Source of the DNA: Kordia sp.
GTDB taxonomy: Bacteria > Bacteroidota > Bacteroidia > Flavobacteriales > Flavobacteriaceae
Assembly (NCBI RefSeq): GCF_022447245.1
Contig: NZ_JAKVBC010000012.1
Span: 62,001 to 126,000, forward strand
Reading direction: 5' to 3'
Length of the DNA stretch: 64,000 nucleotides
The number at the start of each line of letters is the position of its first letter. The stretch's first letter is position 1. A program made the translations under genes and the position numbers. Below the pieces are notes generated by a model. The model had not been told where the DNA came from. It ran no database searches and was given only the letters and a program-made list of their open reading frames with translations. This document shows, in pieces, positions 9,478 through 18,616 of the stretch.

Positions 9478-10563
9478 CTATTCTCCCAATATCTTACGAA
9501 CCAAGTCTTTTTTAGCAGTTTCATCATCACCAAATAACCAACGAAGTACATTGTCTTCCCAGATGTCATCGTATTGTTCTTGGTTGATAATGTCTCGTTC
9601 TATAGCTAAGTCTAGTAATTTGCCAGGATACGAAGATTGTGCATCACTTTCCATTTCTCCTAACGGATACGGATCGTCTAATCCCATGATAATTTGATTG
9701 TTCCCTTGGCGTTCTACCATCAATTTAAACGAATCTGTATCGTGTACTAATGTATCAAAGTAAATATTAGGATGCCCTACGGCTTTTCGTGGATGTACTT
9801 TTCCTTCAAACAAATCTGGACGTCCATCAAATCCTTGAATTCTTCTTCCCAAGTTCATTTGTGCCAATTGTCCACCATGTGCAAAACAGGTTCTAATATT
9901 TGGGAAACGCTCTTGCATTCCATTCAGAGTATAAAAATGATACGCATCACCACATTGTGCCAACATCCAAATTAAGTGAAAACGCCAGTTTACATTTTGT
10001 AGTTTAATCATTTTATCGCCATCGTAGGGATGAATTTCAATAGCGAGTTTGTATTTATCAGCCAATTCAAAAATTGGATTATTTTCTTCATCAAAAACCG
10101 ATCGCCACTGCCCTATTGAGTCCATAAAATGCGTTGGTAAACACAGTACACGTAAGCCTAAGTCTTCTACACAACGTTCTATTTCCCACAAAGCACCATG
10201 TATAAAACCTGGATGCACTACAAATCCGCAGGTAAATTTTGAAGGATGATTTCGTTGAACTTCTGCATTAAAATCATTCTGAAAACGTAGCGCATGTTTC
10301 ATGACTTCTAAGCGCAATCCATTTCCATACAACTGCGAAAGATTTAAAATTACCGCATGATCAATTTTGTTTTTCTCCATCCATTCCAGTTTTTCATTTA
10401 AGAAAAAACTAGAATCTGTTACAGGTCGTTTCCAACCTTCTTGTAGCATATATTTACGTTCATCATCTACCCAAAACACCTTTTTTTCTTTCATAAAAGC
10501 AGGAATTTGTTCAGGGTAAGGTAACAAATGTGAGTGGCCGTTTATTCGCAGTTTTCGTTTCAA
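9478..10563 (-). CDS. ACMSD-like amidohydrolase (aminocarboxymuconate semialdehyde decarboxylase)
   Basis: 361 residues of the amidohydrolase superfamily. Metal motifs: GHSHLLP near residue 9 (HxH), AIEIHPYDGDK (His), CFAHGGQ, and GLDDPYPLGEMES near residue 300, which corresponds to the GTDYPFPLGE motif of ACMSD with its metal-binding Asp. ACMSD converts 2-amino-3-carboxymuconate semialdehyde to 2-aminomuconate semialdehyde in the 2-nitrobenzoate/kynurenine pathway (NbaD in Pseudomonas). The dehydrogenase and deaminase for the next steps are upstream on the same strand, which supports the assignment. The C-terminus ends FGDDETAKKDLVRKILGE and abuts a membrane protein gene. Confidence 0.82.
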   Translation of the reverse strand: MKRKLRINGHSHLLPYPEQIPAFMKEKKVFWVDDERKYMLQEGWKRPVTDSSFFLNEKLEWMEKNKIDHAVILNLSQLYGNGLRLEVMKHALRFQNDFNAEVQRNHPSKFTCGFVVHPGFIHGALWEIERCVEDLGLRVLCLPTHFMDSIGQWRSVFDEENNPIFELADKYKLAIEIHPYDGDKMIKLQNVNWRFHLIWMLAQCGDAYHFYTLNGMQERFPNIRTCFAHGGQLAQMNLGRRIQGFDGRPDLFEGKVHPRKAVGHPNIYFDTLVHDTDSFKLMVERQGNNQIIMGLDDPYPLGEMESDAQSSYPGKLLDLAIERDIINQEQYDDIWEDNVLRWLFGDDETAKKDLVRKILGE

Positions 10564-10799
10564 GGTTGTGTTGTTTTAAGCGTGTTCAAAAGTGCATTTC
10601 GACTATATCTTATTGAATAAAAACTAGTAAGATACTATTTCTATCCTTTACGCAAATTAATTCTATAAAAATAGTATTTATTATGAAATTTGTGATGTAT
10701 TTAACGTTTTAAAATATTTAAGTTAAAAAAAAGCCTTTAAACTTTTCAATTTCTCAAAAAGCGTAAAGACTCTTAAAATATGGTCGGTTGGTTATTTGC

Positions 10800-11384
10800 T
10801 TAACTTACAAAAGCTGCGGCTACTTTTCGAGCGCTTTTTAATGTAATTGTATTGTTAAACTTATTTTGATAGGCAAAAGTAGTTTCTTTCCCTTGTTTTT
10901 GTGCCACAACTTTAACTGGAAATACAAATGATGCTGCGTCCAAATCCAGCTCGTGAGATGCTGCATTATCGCTGTAACTTTCAATAAGTCCAGCAAACTC
11001 TGTAGCTAATTTTTCGTTTAAAATGTAGAATTTGCTTCCTCCATTTTGCTTTACGATTAATGCTAATTCTTTACTATGAAATCCTAGCATTGGTTTTTTG
11101 TGTAATGGAATTGCAAAGCAACTACTGTTGAGTTGTACAACTTGAGACGCATTGTACATATACCCTTCTTTATCTAATGCTCTTACTAAACGTCCATGCG
11201 TGTTAGCTACATTTGCAGATAAATTAGAAATAGAAATGTGGTTCACAGTACTTAGCAAACGGTTAAATCCTTCTCCGATGCTGGTAAGTGAAACATTCTG
11301 ATTACTTGCTAGTGCAGAACTAGGGAACATTGATAGCGCGCCTGCGCCCATGATACTAGATGCAATAAAGTTTCTTCTATTCAT
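10800..11384 (-). CDS. Tat-exported protein of unknown function in the aminomuconate cluster
   Basis: 194 residues starting MNRRNFIASSIMGAGALSMF, with a twin-arginine motif (RRNFI) followed by a hydrophobic stretch and an SALAS cleavage region, so it is a likely Tat substrate. The mature protein shows FNRLLSTVNHISISN and ends TITLKSARKVAAAFVS; I recognise no family and no cofactor motif. It lies between the SDR and ACMSD-like genes on the same strand, with gaps of about 200-240 bp on each side, so it may have its own promoter. A tatA gene is at 42.1 kb. Confidence 0.75.
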   Translation of the reverse strand: MNRRNFIASSIMGAGALSMFPSSALASNQNVSLTSIGEGFNRLLSTVNHISISNLSANVANTHGRLVRALDKEGYMYNASQVVQLNSSCFAIPLHKKPMLGFHSKELALIVKQNGGSKFYILNEKLATEFAGLIESYSDNAASHELDLDAASFVFPVKVVAQKQGKETTFAYQNKFNNTITLKSARKVAAAFVS

Positions 11385-11590
11385 ATTATGGTTAGTTTAT
11401 TAGTTAGCAATGCAATGTACATCGCAAAAGTGGTTTACTGTTAATCAATTTAAGGATTTTTTAACACTTTTTTGAAAGATTCAATGAAAAATATTAATTT
11501 CAGTTAGTTTCACTTTTATAATTATAAGATTTTTAATCCATCGTTTATAAATTATACAGTCCAAAATCAGAAATGTTTATTTTAAGAATA

Positions 11591-12379
11591 TTACAAAGAT
11601 TTTGTACGTCCTCCATCTACAGGCACATTAATTCCATTTATATACGAAGCAGCTTCACTAGCTAAGAAGGCTACAGCGTTTGCAATTTCTTGTGGTTGTG
11701 CAAAACGTTTGGCCGGCACCGCACTTTTCATAGCTTCGCTTACCTCATCAATTGATTTTCCTGTTTTAGCTGCCTTGTTTTTTATAATTTCTGATAAACG
11801 TTCAGTAGCTGTTGCACCTGGCAATACGTTGTTTACTGTGATTCCAAATTGTCCTAATTCGTTTGCTAATGTTTTTGACCAGTTGGCTACAGCTCCACGA
11901 ATAGTGTTTGAAACGCCCAAACCGTCTAAAGGTTGTTTTACCGAAGTAGATATTACATTGATGATTCGTCCATAACCAGCTTCTTTCATACCTCCTACTA
12001 CAGTTTGTGCTAATACATGATTGCATTTTAAGTGTTGAGTAAAGGCACGTTCAAACTCATCAATTTTCGCGTTAAATACTGGTCCGCCAGCTGGTCCGCC
12101 TGTGTTATTGATTAAGATATGAAAGGAATCATTTTCTGAAACATGTGCTTCAATTTTTGCTCTCAATCCATCTGGATTTTGAAAGTCAGCAACGATATAA
12201 TTGTGTTTCTGTCCTTTTGAAGTATCTAATTCTGAAAGTACATTTTGTAATTTTTCTTCATTTCTAGCAGTCAAAGTTACATTAGCTCCTAGCATTGCTA
12301 GCTCTTGTGCAGTTGCTTTTCCAATTCCTTGTGTACTTCCACAAACAAGTGCGTTTTTATGTTGTAAGTTTAGGTTCAT
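11591..12379 (-). CDS. Short-chain dehydrogenase/reductase with an altered catalytic motif
   Basis: 262 residues with the SDR fold: cofactor motif GSTQGIGKA (about 14-22), NNTGG (about 90-94) and C-terminal NGINVPVDGG. The catalytic serine region reads ISTSVKQPLDGLGVSNTIR; at the place of the usual YxxxK there is SNTIR, so the Tyr and Lys of the classical site are replaced by Ser and Arg. It sits between the aldehyde dehydrogenase and the ACMSD-like gene, suggesting a part in the aminomuconate pathway, but the reaction is unknown. The 99 bp upstream contain octamer repeats. Confidence 0.85.
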   Translation of the reverse strand: MNLNLQHKNALVCGSTQGIGKATAQELAMLGANVTLTARNEEKLQNVLSELDTSKGQKHNYIVADFQNPDGLRAKIEAHVSENDSFHILINNTGGPAGGPVFNAKIDEFERAFTQHLKCNHVLAQTVVGGMKEAGYGRIINVISTSVKQPLDGLGVSNTIRGAVANWSKTLANELGQFGITVNNVLPGATATERLSEIIKNKAAKTGKSIDEVSEAMKSAVPAKRFAQPQEIANAVAFLASEAASYINGINVPVDGGRTKSL

Positions 12380-12408
12380 ATGTTGTTTGTTATTTTCTCT
12401 TTTCGTTG

Positions 12409-12436
12409 ATTTGTTGATTTGTTGATTTGTTAGTTT
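12409..12436. repeat. Octamer tandem repeat upstream of the SDR gene
   Basis: Three copies of GTTGATTT, plus a fourth degenerate copy GTTAGTTT, run head to tail about 30-57 bp upstream of the SDR start. Related TTGATTTG fragments occur at about 14434-14456. Copy-number change here would move promoter elements. Confidence 0.75.
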
Positions 12437-12478
12437 AAAATACTGTTCAACTTAAAACTCAACATTTATAATTTTATA

Positions 12479-13924
12479 CTACGAATATTTAATACATATA
12501 TTTTTAGGTTCTGTGAAGAAACGTAAAGCTTCTAATCCACCTTCACGACCTACTCCTGAGTTTTTCATTCCACCAAAAGGTGTACGTAAATCACGCAATA
12601 ACCATGTATTTACCCAAACAATTCCTGCTTCGAGTTGTTTAGACATACGCATGGTACGGTTTAAATTGTTTGTCCATAATGTAGATGACAATCCATATCG
12701 TACTCCATTTGCCATAGCTAAGACTTCCTCTTCTGTATCAAATGGCATGATAGTTACAATTGGACCAAATATTTCTTCTTGATTTACACGACATTGATCG
12801 GTTGGTACTTCAATGACTGTTGGCTGTAAGTAGTATCCATTTTCAAATCCTTCAACTACAACCCCATTTCCACCGCATAGAATGGTTCCGCCTTCTTCTT
12901 TGGCGATGTCTATATATGATTTTACTTTTTCTAAGTGTGGTTTTGATACTAAAGCACCAACTTTTGTAGTTTCATCAAATGGATTCCCTACTTTGAGTTG
13001 TTTCACGCGTGCCACAAAGTCCGTTTTGAATTTGTCATAGATGCTTCTTTCTACAAAAATTCGCGATCCACACAAACAGATTTGTCCTTGATTTGCAAAG
13101 GAAGATCGCACCGTAACTTTCAACATTTCGTCATAATCACAATCTGTAAAGATGATATTTGGATTTTTTCCTCCTAATTCTAGCGAGAGCTTTTTAAACA
13201 TTGGTGCTGCAGTTCTTGCAATATGCGCTCCGGTTGCCGTTCCACCCGTAAATGATATCGCTTTTATGTTTGGATGCTCTGTAATTGCTTGTCCAGTAGT
13301 ATGTCCCAAACCGTGCACAATGTTTAATACACCGTTTGGCAAACCTGCTTTGGTACAGATTTCACCTAGTAAATATGCTGTCATGGGCGTGACTTCACTT
13401 GGCTTAGCTACAACCGTATTTCCTGTGGCTAATGCAGGCGCAATTTTCCACGTAAAAAGATATAATGGTAAATTCCATGGTGAAATGCAACCTACAACTC
13501 CTATTGGTTGACGCAAGGTAAAATTCATAGCATTGAGTCCAATACTTTCATGTGCTTCACTTGAAAATTGCGTAATGGCTTGTGCAAAGAATTTGAAGTT
13601 ACTTGTAGCTCTCGGAATGTCAATTCGCGAAGCTAGACTTAATGGTTTTCCATTGTCTAAAGATTCTGCATGTGCTAACTCTGTTAAGCTTTCTTCTATG
13701 AGTTCTGCAATTTTATTGAGAATATTGCTTCGTTCTTCAAGTGTTGTTTGCGACCAACTTGGAAAAGCAGCTTTGGCAGCTTGATATGCTGCTTCGACAT
13801 CTTCTGCTGACGAATTTGGAATGTGCCCGTACACTTCTCCATTGGAAGGATTGTAATTATCAATCCACGCGTTACTTTTGGGCGCTACATAACTTCCGTT
13901 GATATAGTTGAGAATCTTTTTCAT
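12479..13924 (-). CDS. Aldehyde dehydrogenase, probable 2-aminomuconate semialdehyde dehydrogenase
   Basis: 481 residues, full length for the NAD-dependent ALDH superfamily. Motifs: SPWNLPLYLFTWKIAPAL (about 148-165), SLELGGKNPN with the catalytic Glu (about 250), NQGQICLCGSR with the catalytic Cys (about 285), and EIFGPIVTIMPF near 385. It resembles 5-carboxymethyl-2-hydroxymuconate/2-aminomuconate semialdehyde dehydrogenases (AmnC/NbaE). Assignment to aminomuconate semialdehyde rests on the neighbours: an aminomuconate-deaminase-like RidA 8 bp upstream and the ACMSD-like gene downstream. Confidence 0.88.
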   Translation of the reverse strand: MKKILNYINGSYVAPKSNAWIDNYNPSNGEVYGHIPNSSAEDVEAAYQAAKAAFPSWSQTTLEERSNILNKIAELIEESLTELAHAESLDNGKPLSLASRIDIPRATSNFKFFAQAITQFSSEAHESIGLNAMNFTLRQPIGVVGCISPWNLPLYLFTWKIAPALATGNTVVAKPSEVTPMTAYLLGEICTKAGLPNGVLNIVHGLGHTTGQAITEHPNIKAISFTGGTATGAHIARTAAPMFKKLSLELGGKNPNIIFTDCDYDEMLKVTVRSSFANQGQICLCGSRIFVERSIYDKFKTDFVARVKQLKVGNPFDETTKVGALVSKPHLEKVKSYIDIAKEEGGTILCGGNGVVVEGFENGYYLQPTVIEVPTDQCRVNQEEIFGPIVTIMPFDTEEEVLAMANGVRYGLSSTLWTNNLNRTMRMSKQLEAGIVWVNTWLLRDLRTPFGGMKNSGVGREGGLEALRFFTEPKNICIKYS

Positions 13925-13932
13925 ACGATAAA

Positions 13933-14337
13933 CTATTGTTTTTTATACGCAACAACTTTAATCTCCACTACCAAATCAGGATGTGGCAATTGATGTACCG
14001 CAACTGTGGTACGTGTTGGTCCAGTTTCTTTATCAAAGAATTCTCCGTAAGCCTCATTGTATCCTGCAAAATCATTCATATTTACCAAAAATGAAGTCAC
14101 ATCTACAACATCTGCCAAACTTGCACCAACGCTTTGTAAGTTTTTGTCAATGTTTTTTAATACTTCACGGGTTTGTGTACGAATATTTAAATGCTTCGTT
14201 CCCATTTCGTCAATGATATCAACTCCGGCAATGGAATTGTCAGGTCTTCGTGAACTTGTTCCTGATACAAATATAAAATCTCCAACACGTTTGGTGTGTG
14301 GATATGCGCCTCTTGGAGTTACTTTTTTTTCTTGCAT
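13933..14337 (-). CDS. RidA-family protein, probable 2-aminomuconate deaminase
   Basis: 134 residues of the YjgF/YER057c/UK114 (RidA) family: [20 protein letters not shown] near residue 11, then [20 protein letters not shown] near the C-terminus, with the conserved Arg and Glu of the active pocket. RidA-type deaminases (AmnD/NbaF-like) hydrolyse 2-aminomuconate to 4-oxalocrotonate and ammonia. The gene is 8 bp upstream of the aldehyde dehydrogenase, so the two steps are co-expressed. A heptamer repeat lies 25-75 bp before the start codon. General imine deaminase activity is the alternative. Confidence 0.85.
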   Translation of the reverse strand: MQEKKVTPRGAYPHTKRVGDFIFVSGTSSRRPDNSIAGVDIIDEMGTKHLNIRTQTREVLKNIDKNLQSVGASLADVVDVTSFLVNMNDFAGYNEAYGEFFDKETGPTRTTVAVHQLPHPDLVVEIKVVAYKKQ

Positions 14338-14361
14338 TTTTGTTGGGTGTTATTTATTAAT

Positions 14362-14412
14362 TTGGCTCTTGGCTCTTGGCTCTTGGCTCTTGGCTCTTGG
14401 CTCTTGGCTCTT
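14362..14412. repeat. Heptamer microsatellite TTGGCTC x7 in the RidA promoter region
   Basis: Seven perfect head-to-tail copies of TTGGCTC followed by TT occupy 51 bp beginning 25 bp upstream of the start codon of the minus-strand RidA gene. No gene on either strand explains it. Confidence 0.95.
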
Positions 14413-14516
14413 AAAAAGTATGTTTTTTATTAATTCGTTGATTTGTTAATTTGATTTGACTTTGTTACTCAAAAAACTTTTACATTTTACATCTAGCAGT
14501 TTTTCCATTTATAATT

Positions 14517-15041
14517 TCAAAGTACTTCTGCCATTTCCAGCAACTTAATAATGGTTTTCCAGTTTCTAGTTGTGGCTTGCGTTTTGAGTTTACGCTCAAA
14601 GAGATTGTTCGTCAATTTGCTTCTCCCAAAACCATTTGGACAGTAAAGATATACTTCTGAATCAATAATTTTAAATCGATCGTTTTTACTATCAACTTCT
14701 ATCTTCATTTCTTCTTTAGGAACTATTGCTAAAAATGTAATTGCTTGTTTTGAAATATCTTCTTCAGTAAATGGATTGTTAGCTATGGCTTTTTTCCATT
14801 GCTCGATTGTTTTTACCAAAACAGGCACATCATAATCATATTGTTTTTTGATTGCTTCCGAGATTTGGCTTCCTAATTTTTCTTGATCTTTTTCATCGGA
14901 TTTAAAAACCACATTTCCACTTTGAATATAGGTTTGTACGTCTGTAAAATTTAACTTAGAAAGCAAAGCACGAAGTTCTACCATAGGCAGTTTTTTACTT
15001 CCTGAAACGTTGATTCCACGTAAGATGGCAATGTATATCAT
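14517..15041 (-). CDS. DUF1697 domain protein
   Basis: The protein starts MIYIAILRGINVSGSKKLPM, the family's typical N-terminus (YIALLRGINVGG-like). I chose the ATG at 15041; the upstream TTG would add eight residues that do not fit the family. About 174 residues with VQTYIQSGNVVF and, near the end, RSKLTNNLFERKLKTQATTRN, all typical of DUF1697. The function is unknown. It is the first gene of the minus-strand run leading into the aminomuconate cluster, but with a 180-bp gap. Confidence 0.88.
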   Translation of the reverse strand: MIYIAILRGINVSGSKKLPMVELRALLSKLNFTDVQTYIQSGNVVFKSDEKDQEKLGSQISEAIKKQYDYDVPVLVKTIEQWKKAIANNPFTEEDISKQAITFLAIVPKEEMKIEVDSKNDRFKIIDSEVYLYCPNGFGRSKLTNNLFERKLKTQATTRNWKTIIKLLEMAEVL

Positions 15042-15277
15042 GTTGGTTGGTTGTGTGCGTTTCAAAGATACATTTTTTGAGATAATTATTTAATTGTTTT
15101 CCTATCGCTTTTGGTAACCTTATTCCTCTCTTTGTTGATTGCTTTTTTTGTGGACTAGTTAGAACTTGCTAACGTCAATATTAAAAAACCTAATTATTAC
15201 TTAAAGTATATTGCTCGTTTCGAATCTTTAGTTACTTTTATGAAACATTTTAACCATATACCTAACTACATTCCATA

Positions 15278-16099
15278 ATGAAAAACTCATTACTTTCCAT
15301 TATTATATTTCTTTTAGGAATTCAAACCATTTTTAGTCAAAACAACCAAAGTTCCGATATTGTTGTAGGCAGTACATTTAGCATTCATTCTGATATTCTA
15401 GGTGAAAATAGAACTTGTATTGTAAATCTCCCTGATTCTTATGAATATGCAGATGAAACTGATAGTTATCCCGTTATTATTTTGTTGGATGGATCTACGT
15501 ATTTTAAAACTGCGGCAAGCACGGTACATTTTATGAGTTCTGGCAGCAATAGAAATGGTTTGATGCCAGAAAGTATTGTGGTTGCTATTGAAAATGTAGA
15601 TCGTGAACGTGATTTTACACTAACTAAAATAAAAACCAAGCGTAAAAACACCATGGGTGGCGGAAGAAATTTTCTAAGGTTTATAGAAAAAGAGTTGATT
15701 CCATATATTGATAAAAATTATAAAACGAAACCATTTCGTACTCTTATTGGACATTCGTTAGGAGGACTTTTAACAATTAACGCGTATTTAGATAAAAACA
15801 GTCTTTTTGATGCCTATATTGCCATTGATCCTAGTCTTTGGTGGGACGAAAAAATGATGCAACAAAAGATAGCTACTGCACAACCTGTTTCATTACAGAA
15901 GAAATTATACATTGCAACGGCTAATCAAGGGGAACGAAATCGTGGACGCAATAAAAAAAGACACGATGCTTTTTATAAAGGTCTTACACAAAAAGCTAAA
16001 GAAACGTTAGATGCAAAAATTGAATATTTTGAAAATGAACATCATCGTTCTATTGTATTGATTGCTATGTATCAAGGATTAAAGTTTCTTCATCAATAA
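15278..16099 (+). CDS. Secreted alpha/beta hydrolase esterase (esterase D/Fes-like family)
   Basis: 273 residues with signal peptide (MKNSLLSIIIFLLGIQTIFSQ). The nucleophile elbow is GHSLGG (about residue 163), with LLDGSTYF upstream (about 69-76) and HHRS near the C-terminus (about 255) supplying the His. The layout fits putative esterases of the siderophore-esterase/S-formylglutathione hydrolase type. A possible promoter, TTG-N19-TACTTTTA, lies just upstream (about 15210-15239). It is followed by a decayed region. Confidence 0.85.
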   Translation: MKNSLLSIIIFLLGIQTIFSQNNQSSDIVVGSTFSIHSDILGENRTCIVNLPDSYEYADETDSYPVIILLDGSTYFKTAASTVHFMSSGSNRNGLMPESIVVAIENVDRERDFTLTKIKTKRKNTMGGGRNFLRFIEKELIPYIDKNYKTKPFRTLIGHSLGGLLTINAYLDKNSLFDAYIAIDPSLWWDEKMMQQKIATAQPVSLQKKLYIATANQGERNRGRNKKRHDAFYKGLTQKAKETLDAKIEYFENEHHRSIVLIAMYQGLKFLHQ

Positions 16100-16213
16100 A
16101 GATATTCTTGAAATAAGACAACACAATTATTCTTTTTGATAATTCTGAATAAACTAATCTTTTGAACACATTTTTTTATCCTAGTTTTATAGTCTTATAA
16201 AAAGAGCTTGTTC

Positions 16214-17881
16214 ATGAGACAGTTGACATTACTATTTATTTTTGCTTTTATAAGCCATATCCATGCCCTGACTGATTTATCAAATGACAAATCATTTGAT
16301 GAGTTGATAGCATTGTATTCTGAATCTATTCATAAAGATCTTTCAACAGCATTTGAAATATGCTATCAGAGCCAAAAGCATTATTGAAATTAGTGAGAAA
16401 CAAAAAGCAGAAACCATTTATTATATCTCCAAATATTATCATGAGTTACAAAACAATAAAGATGCTTTAACACATGTGGAATTAGCTTTATCAAAAAGTA
16501 TGTCCCTCAAATATGAATTACTTTTTATATAAATGCTTTTCCTTAAAAGGCAATATTTATAATGATTTAGGTCAAGATTCCAATGCACTTGTGGCATATT
16601 CGAAAGCCATGGAATATACGCAAGGTTAAGGAGCTTCTCATAAAATTCCTCTTTTATCTAATATTGCTTTTATAAATAAACTACATAAAGATTTTGAAAA
16701 AGCTATTGACTAATATAAAGAAGTGCTGAAACTTTCGGATACTTTAAAAAATAAAATGGACAGTACAGTATATAAACTCATAGCACTCTTGAATATTGCT
16801 GATACTTATCTTTGGCTGAAAAATACCGATGAAGCCGAGTTATATAATGAAGCTGGATTAACAAAATGTAGTCCTAAGAATTTATCATGGTTATACTATC
16901 CTTTTTTAATGAACAAAGCTATTATTCATTACCAAAGAAGACAGTATAATGACTGTATTTCGTTGTCTAAACAACTTAAAGATATTACTAAGGTTGACAA
17001 TAATCAAGATTTATATCTTACTGCTATATTTTATATAGGAAAAAGCTCTTATAAATTAAACGTGTATCAAGAATCCTTAACGTATTTAGAAAAAGCTTTG
17101 GCGCTTACAAATACTTCAGATAATGTAAATATTAATGAAAAGGAATTGCATGAATTTCTTGCCTTAGCTTATAATAAGATCGGAAATTCTTAAAAAATGT
17201 CATTTCATTTTGAGCGTTATTCCGTATTAGAGAAAAAAACAGAGTGCTGACGATTTAAAAATCAATAATGAAACCCATAAATTAATTGACGTTGCTCCAT
17301 TAAACACCGAAATAGATTCTTTAGGGAAACAGTTTACTACACAGTCAAAAAATAAAAAATGGTTGTTTATTATATCTATCAGCTCCATTTTACTCTTTGT
17401 CTTTAGCATTGTTTATTACAAAATAAGAGAAAAGCATACGAAAAAAAAGTTTCAGGAATTATTAAGAAAAGTAACCTTGCTAGAATAAAAGAAGAAAAAA
17501 ATTGCTTCCAAAAAGGAAAAAATACTTGACGATAAAGCTAATATCATTTTAGACAAGATCATTGATTTTGAAAAGAATGAAACATTATTTATCAGTAGAC
17601 TGTAGTTTAGGTTTTATGGCAGAAAAATTAGGAACAAACACTTTGTTTTATCTAAAACAATTAATAAATATAGAGGAAAACCATATGCAGCTTATATTAA
17701 TGAATTGCGAATTAATGCTGCTTTAATCAAATTGAAAAACGATAAAATCTTACAATCAAATAATATGACAGCCATAGCAGAAACGTTTGGTTTTAAAATA
17801 CAGGAAACATTTTCGAAGGCTTTTAAAGCACATACGGGCATATATCCTTCTCAATTCTTAAAAAAATCTTACAAAAAATAG
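16214..17881 (+). pseudogene. Remnant of a TPR-containing AraC-family regulator
   Basis: Reading across frames reconstructs a signal-like N-terminus (MRQLTLLFIFAFISHIHA), tetratricopeptide repeats (a 156-residue frame at 16723-17193 includes YLEKALALTN), a transmembrane stretch near 17355-17410, and an AraC-type HTH domain near the end with MTAIAETFGFKIQETFSKAF and HTGIYPSQFLKK. At least six frameshifts or stops interrupt it (for example near 16370, 16530, 16627, 16711, 17190 and 17260-17330), so it cannot make a protein. Such regulators in flavobacteria often stand beside small peptide genes, and here two decayed precursors follow. Confidence 0.85.
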
Positions 17882-17886
17882 CTCAT

Positions 17887-17921
17887 CCATTGATGATTTA
17901 TGAATCATCAATGGCATATAT
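17887..17921 (+). terminator. Hairpin after the broken regulator
   Basis: Perfect stem CCATTGATGATT (17887-17898) and AATCATCAATGG (17903-17914) directly after the regulator's stop. The 3' side is AT-rich rather than a clean T run. It is almost the same sequence as the hairpin at 18263-18300. Confidence 0.6.
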
Positions 17922-17976
17922 TTCATTTTAATTTATTGTTTTTAGCTTTATTACTACTAATTACAAAACAAATTCC

Positions 17977-18238
17977 ATGAAGAAAAAAACCTTAAAAACT
18001 TAACATTGCACACACGCAAAATTTCTGACCTAACACTTCTTCACAAAAATATTGGAGGAGGTCCAAATTCTGACCTTGATACAGAACCAACAATAAGAAC
18101 CGATGATTTGACAATCGTACAAATTTGTCAAACCAAATATGAAAGCTGTGATTTTACGGACTGTGTTACAAATAGTGGTACTATAAAACTCCTCCTCCAT
18201 CAGAATATGTTTTATGTGATCAATCAAGCGTTCAATAA
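17977..18238 (+). pseudogene. Decayed leader-GG peptide precursor, two frameshifts
   Basis: The ATG at 17977 gives MKKKTLK and then a stop. Making the A run at 17994-17998 one base longer restores NLTLHTRKISDLTLLHKNIG ending in GGG, the family leader. A second missing base before CCTCCTCCA (18191) gives PPPSEYVLCDQSSVQ and a TAA at 18236, just before a terminator. The core would contain ICQ, SCD, DCV and LCD cysteines. Leader pattern and terminator position match the intact precursors at 51.2 and 58.5-59.2 kb. Confidence 0.65.
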
Positions 18239-18262
18239 ACATCTTGATTTTAGACTATATGA

Positions 18263-18306
18263 AAAAGGCATTGATGATTTATGGTTCATCAATGCCTTTT
18301 CTTTTT
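18263..18306 (+). terminator. Rho-independent terminator after the first decayed precursor
   Basis: Perfect 15-bp stem AAAAGGCATTGATGA (18263-18277) and TCATCAATGCCTTTT (18286-18300) with an 8-base loop and a following T-rich run. Confidence 0.85.
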
Positions 18307-18358
18307 TGCACTTTAAAAAAGGGCTTGTTTTACCTCTCCTAATTTTAAAACATATATT

Positions 18359-18568
18359 ATGAAAAAAAGAACTTAAAAGTCTTTAAATCTTAACAAAAAA
18401 TCTATTTCTAACTTTTCTTCTAATGTGATTTTAGGACAAGGTCCCAAGACCATTACTCCAGAATGTACACTTAAGTTTACGTATGATATGTTATGCTTAC
18501 GTTTTACTTATAATAATGATTGTTTCCCACATTCAAGATATGATTGTGAAATCACATCAGATTTATAA
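18359..18568 (+). pseudogene. Second decayed leader peptide precursor, early stop
   Basis: The ATG at 18359 gives MKKRT and a TAA at codon 6; the same frame continues KSLNLNKKSISNFSSNVILG and then GQG instead of GG, followed by a core with four Cys and the end CEITSDL. The leader is the same family pattern. Either one nonsense mutation or a pair of compensating one-base changes in A runs (which would restore MKKKNLKSLNLNKKS) explains the break. A terminator follows at 18617. Confidence 0.65.
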
Positions 18569-18616
18569 ACGACTGATTTTTGTTAAGACATGTAAAGTTT
18601 GAACTTTGGTTCAGGT

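Noticed and set aside
14057-14449. Plus-strand frame encoding LALGSWLLALGSWLL repeats
   Set aside because: This is only a translation of the TTGGCTC microsatellite and the antisense of the RidA gene.
18006-18362. A 118-residue protein in the frame of the decayed precursor
   Set aside because: Its second half runs through a terminator hairpin; a second frameshift ending at 18238 fits the peptide family better.
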